A DNA stretch of 64,000 nucleotides. Origin: Streptomyces sp. TLI_171 (GTDB lineage: Bacteria > Actinomycetota > Actinomycetes > Streptomycetales > Streptomycetaceae). The notes under the pieces were generated by a model, which was given only the letters and a program-made list of their open reading frames with translations, was not told the DNA's origin and did not search any database. The stretch is from contig NZ_RAPS01000001.1 in assembly GCF_003610255.1 (NCBI RefSeq), forward strand, positions 6,599,001 to 6,663,000. Reading direction: 5' to 3'. Shown here one piece after another: positions 63,175 through 64,000 of this stretch (positions within the stretch are counted from its first letter, which is position 1; each line of letters begins with the position of its first letter). The translations under genes and the position numbers were made by a program.

Positions 63175-64000
63175 ATGAATCACCCGACGACCAGTGCCTT
63201 CGACCTGCCCGAGCGGCTCGCCGCCAAGGCCGACCCGGCCCTGATCGCCGCCGACGACCGGCACTTCGCCGACGTCGCCGCCACCCTGGAACGCGACATC
63301 GCCGAGCTGACCGAGCGCCTCGACCAGGTGCTCCGCAGCCCCGGCGGGGCCGGCCGGGCCGCCATGGACCGCGACAACGAAGTCCACCAGCTGTCCGCCC
63401 GGCTGCGCACCCTGCGCCGCTTCGGCTCCGACCTGTGCCTCGGCCGGATCGTCCACGCCGACGACCCCGAGCCGATCTACATCGGCCGCCTCGGCCTCGC
63501 CGACGGCGACGGCCGCCGCCTGCTGATCGACTGGCGCTCGCCCGCCGCCGAACCGTTCTTCGCCGCCACCCACGCCAACCCGATGGGCCTGGCCAGCCGC
63601 CGCCGCTACCGCTGGCAGCGCGGCGCGGTCGGCGACTACTGGGACGAGGTGTTCACCGCCGACGGGCTGGAGGGCCACGCCGCCCTCGACGACCAGTCCG
63701 CGTTCATCGCCAGCCTCGGCAGCTCCCGCTCCGAGCGGATGCGCGACGTCCTCGCCACCATCCAGGCCGACCAGGACGCCATCATCCGGGCCGGCTCGCG
63801 CGGCGCCCTGGTCGTCGACGGCGGCCCCGGCACCGGCAAGACCGTGGTCGCCCTGCACCGCACCGCCCACCTGCTGTACTCCGACCCGCGCCTCGGCCAC
63901 CGCAAGGGCGGCGTGCTGTTCGTCGGCCCGCACCAGCCGTACCTGGCGTACGTCGCCGACGTGCTGCCCAGCCTCGGCGAGGAGGGCGTGCAGACCTGCA
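63175..64000 (+). CDS. helR: HelD/HelR-type RNA polymerase-associated ATPase, N-terminal part
   Basis: The first 275 residues of a UvrD/Rep-like motor protein; the rest is beyond the window. It has an N-terminal coiled coil (about 20-80, VAATLERDIAELTERLDQVL), then CLGRIVHADDPEPIYIGRLG, LLIDWRSPAAEPFFAATHAN and Walker A VDGGPGTGKT (about 214-223). HelR removes rifamycins from RNA polymerase and recycles stalled enzyme. The upstream palindrome supports HelR rather than a housekeeping HelD. Confidence 0.82.
   Translation, partial: MNHPTTSAFDLPERLAAKADPALIAADDRHFADVAATLERDIAELTERLDQVLRSPGGAGRAAMDRDNEVHQLSARLRTLRRFGSDLCLGRIVHADDPEPIYIGRLGLADGDGRRLLIDWRSPAAEPFFAATHANPMGLASRRRYRWQRGAVGDYWDEVFTADGLEGHAALDDQSAFIASLGSSRSERMRDVLATIQADQDAIIRAGSRGALVVDGGPGTGKTVVALHRTAHLLYSDPRLGHRKGGVLFVGPHQPYLAYVADVLPSLGEEGVQTC

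Overview
The window is a 64 kb piece of very GC-rich (roughly 73%), gene-dense DNA of the Streptomycetaceae type (Streptomyces or Kitasatospora). The signs are GTG starts, strong G+C bias in third codon positions, a class III lanthipeptide synthetase of the RamC/AmfT type, an RNase Sa-type secreted ribonuclease, a giant SARP-type regulator and an AllR-type purine-catabolism regulon. I saw no rRNA, tRNA, CRISPR array, insertion sequence or phage gene. The first gene and the last gene run off the window.

Left part, 1-7.3 kb: an alkanesulfonate utilisation operon (lipoprotein SsuA, permease SsuC, ATPase SsuB, monooxygenase SsuD) with two extra SsuA-like proteins. It faces an aldo/keto reductase, a group III truncated haemoglobin and a small HEAT-repeat protein.

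7.3-19.7 kb is a class III lanthipeptide (RiPP) region. A LanKC synthetase is followed on the minus strand by four tandem precursor genes arranged as two A/B pairs, then a strong stem-loop and an MFS exporter. Two very small genes precede lanKC: a 36-residue peptide and a 61-residue secreted peptide. Divergent from them is a 1326-residue SARP/AAA/TPR regulator, followed by a GNAT and an MMPL transporter. Five 11-bp direct repeats lie in front of the regulator, and a closely related site lies in front of the MMPL gene, which suggests one SARP regulon.

19.7-33 kb holds an aspartate/alanine exchange module (two AspT-type antiporters plus AspD decarboxylase), a TPR protein, a universal stress protein, a TetR/SDR divergent pair with a palindromic operator, a membrane-anchored esterase, RNase Sa and a GH16 glucanase.

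33.4-63 kb is a nearly complete purine-nitrogen salvage island. It contains 8-oxoguanine/guanine deaminase, NCS2 permease, uricase, HIU hydrolase, OHCU decarboxylase, allantoinase, allantoicase and catalase (for the H2O2 from uricase). For glyoxylate it has malate synthase, hydroxypyruvate isomerase, tartronate semialdehyde reductase and glycerate kinase. A urea transporter and urease operon (ureA, a CbiX-like gene, ureBCFGD) follow. Xanthine dehydrogenase, glyoxylate carboligase and a recognisable ureidoglycolate lyase are not in the window. An IclR regulator (AllR-type) sits beside malate synthase, and five copies or near-copies of a palindrome TCAAC-N5-GTTGA lie in five promoters of the island. 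Two decayed genes (a TROVE-domain protein and a SARP) lie within it.

The right edge has the start of a HelR-type RNA polymerase ATPase, preceded by a 25-bp palindrome that resembles the rifamycin-associated element.
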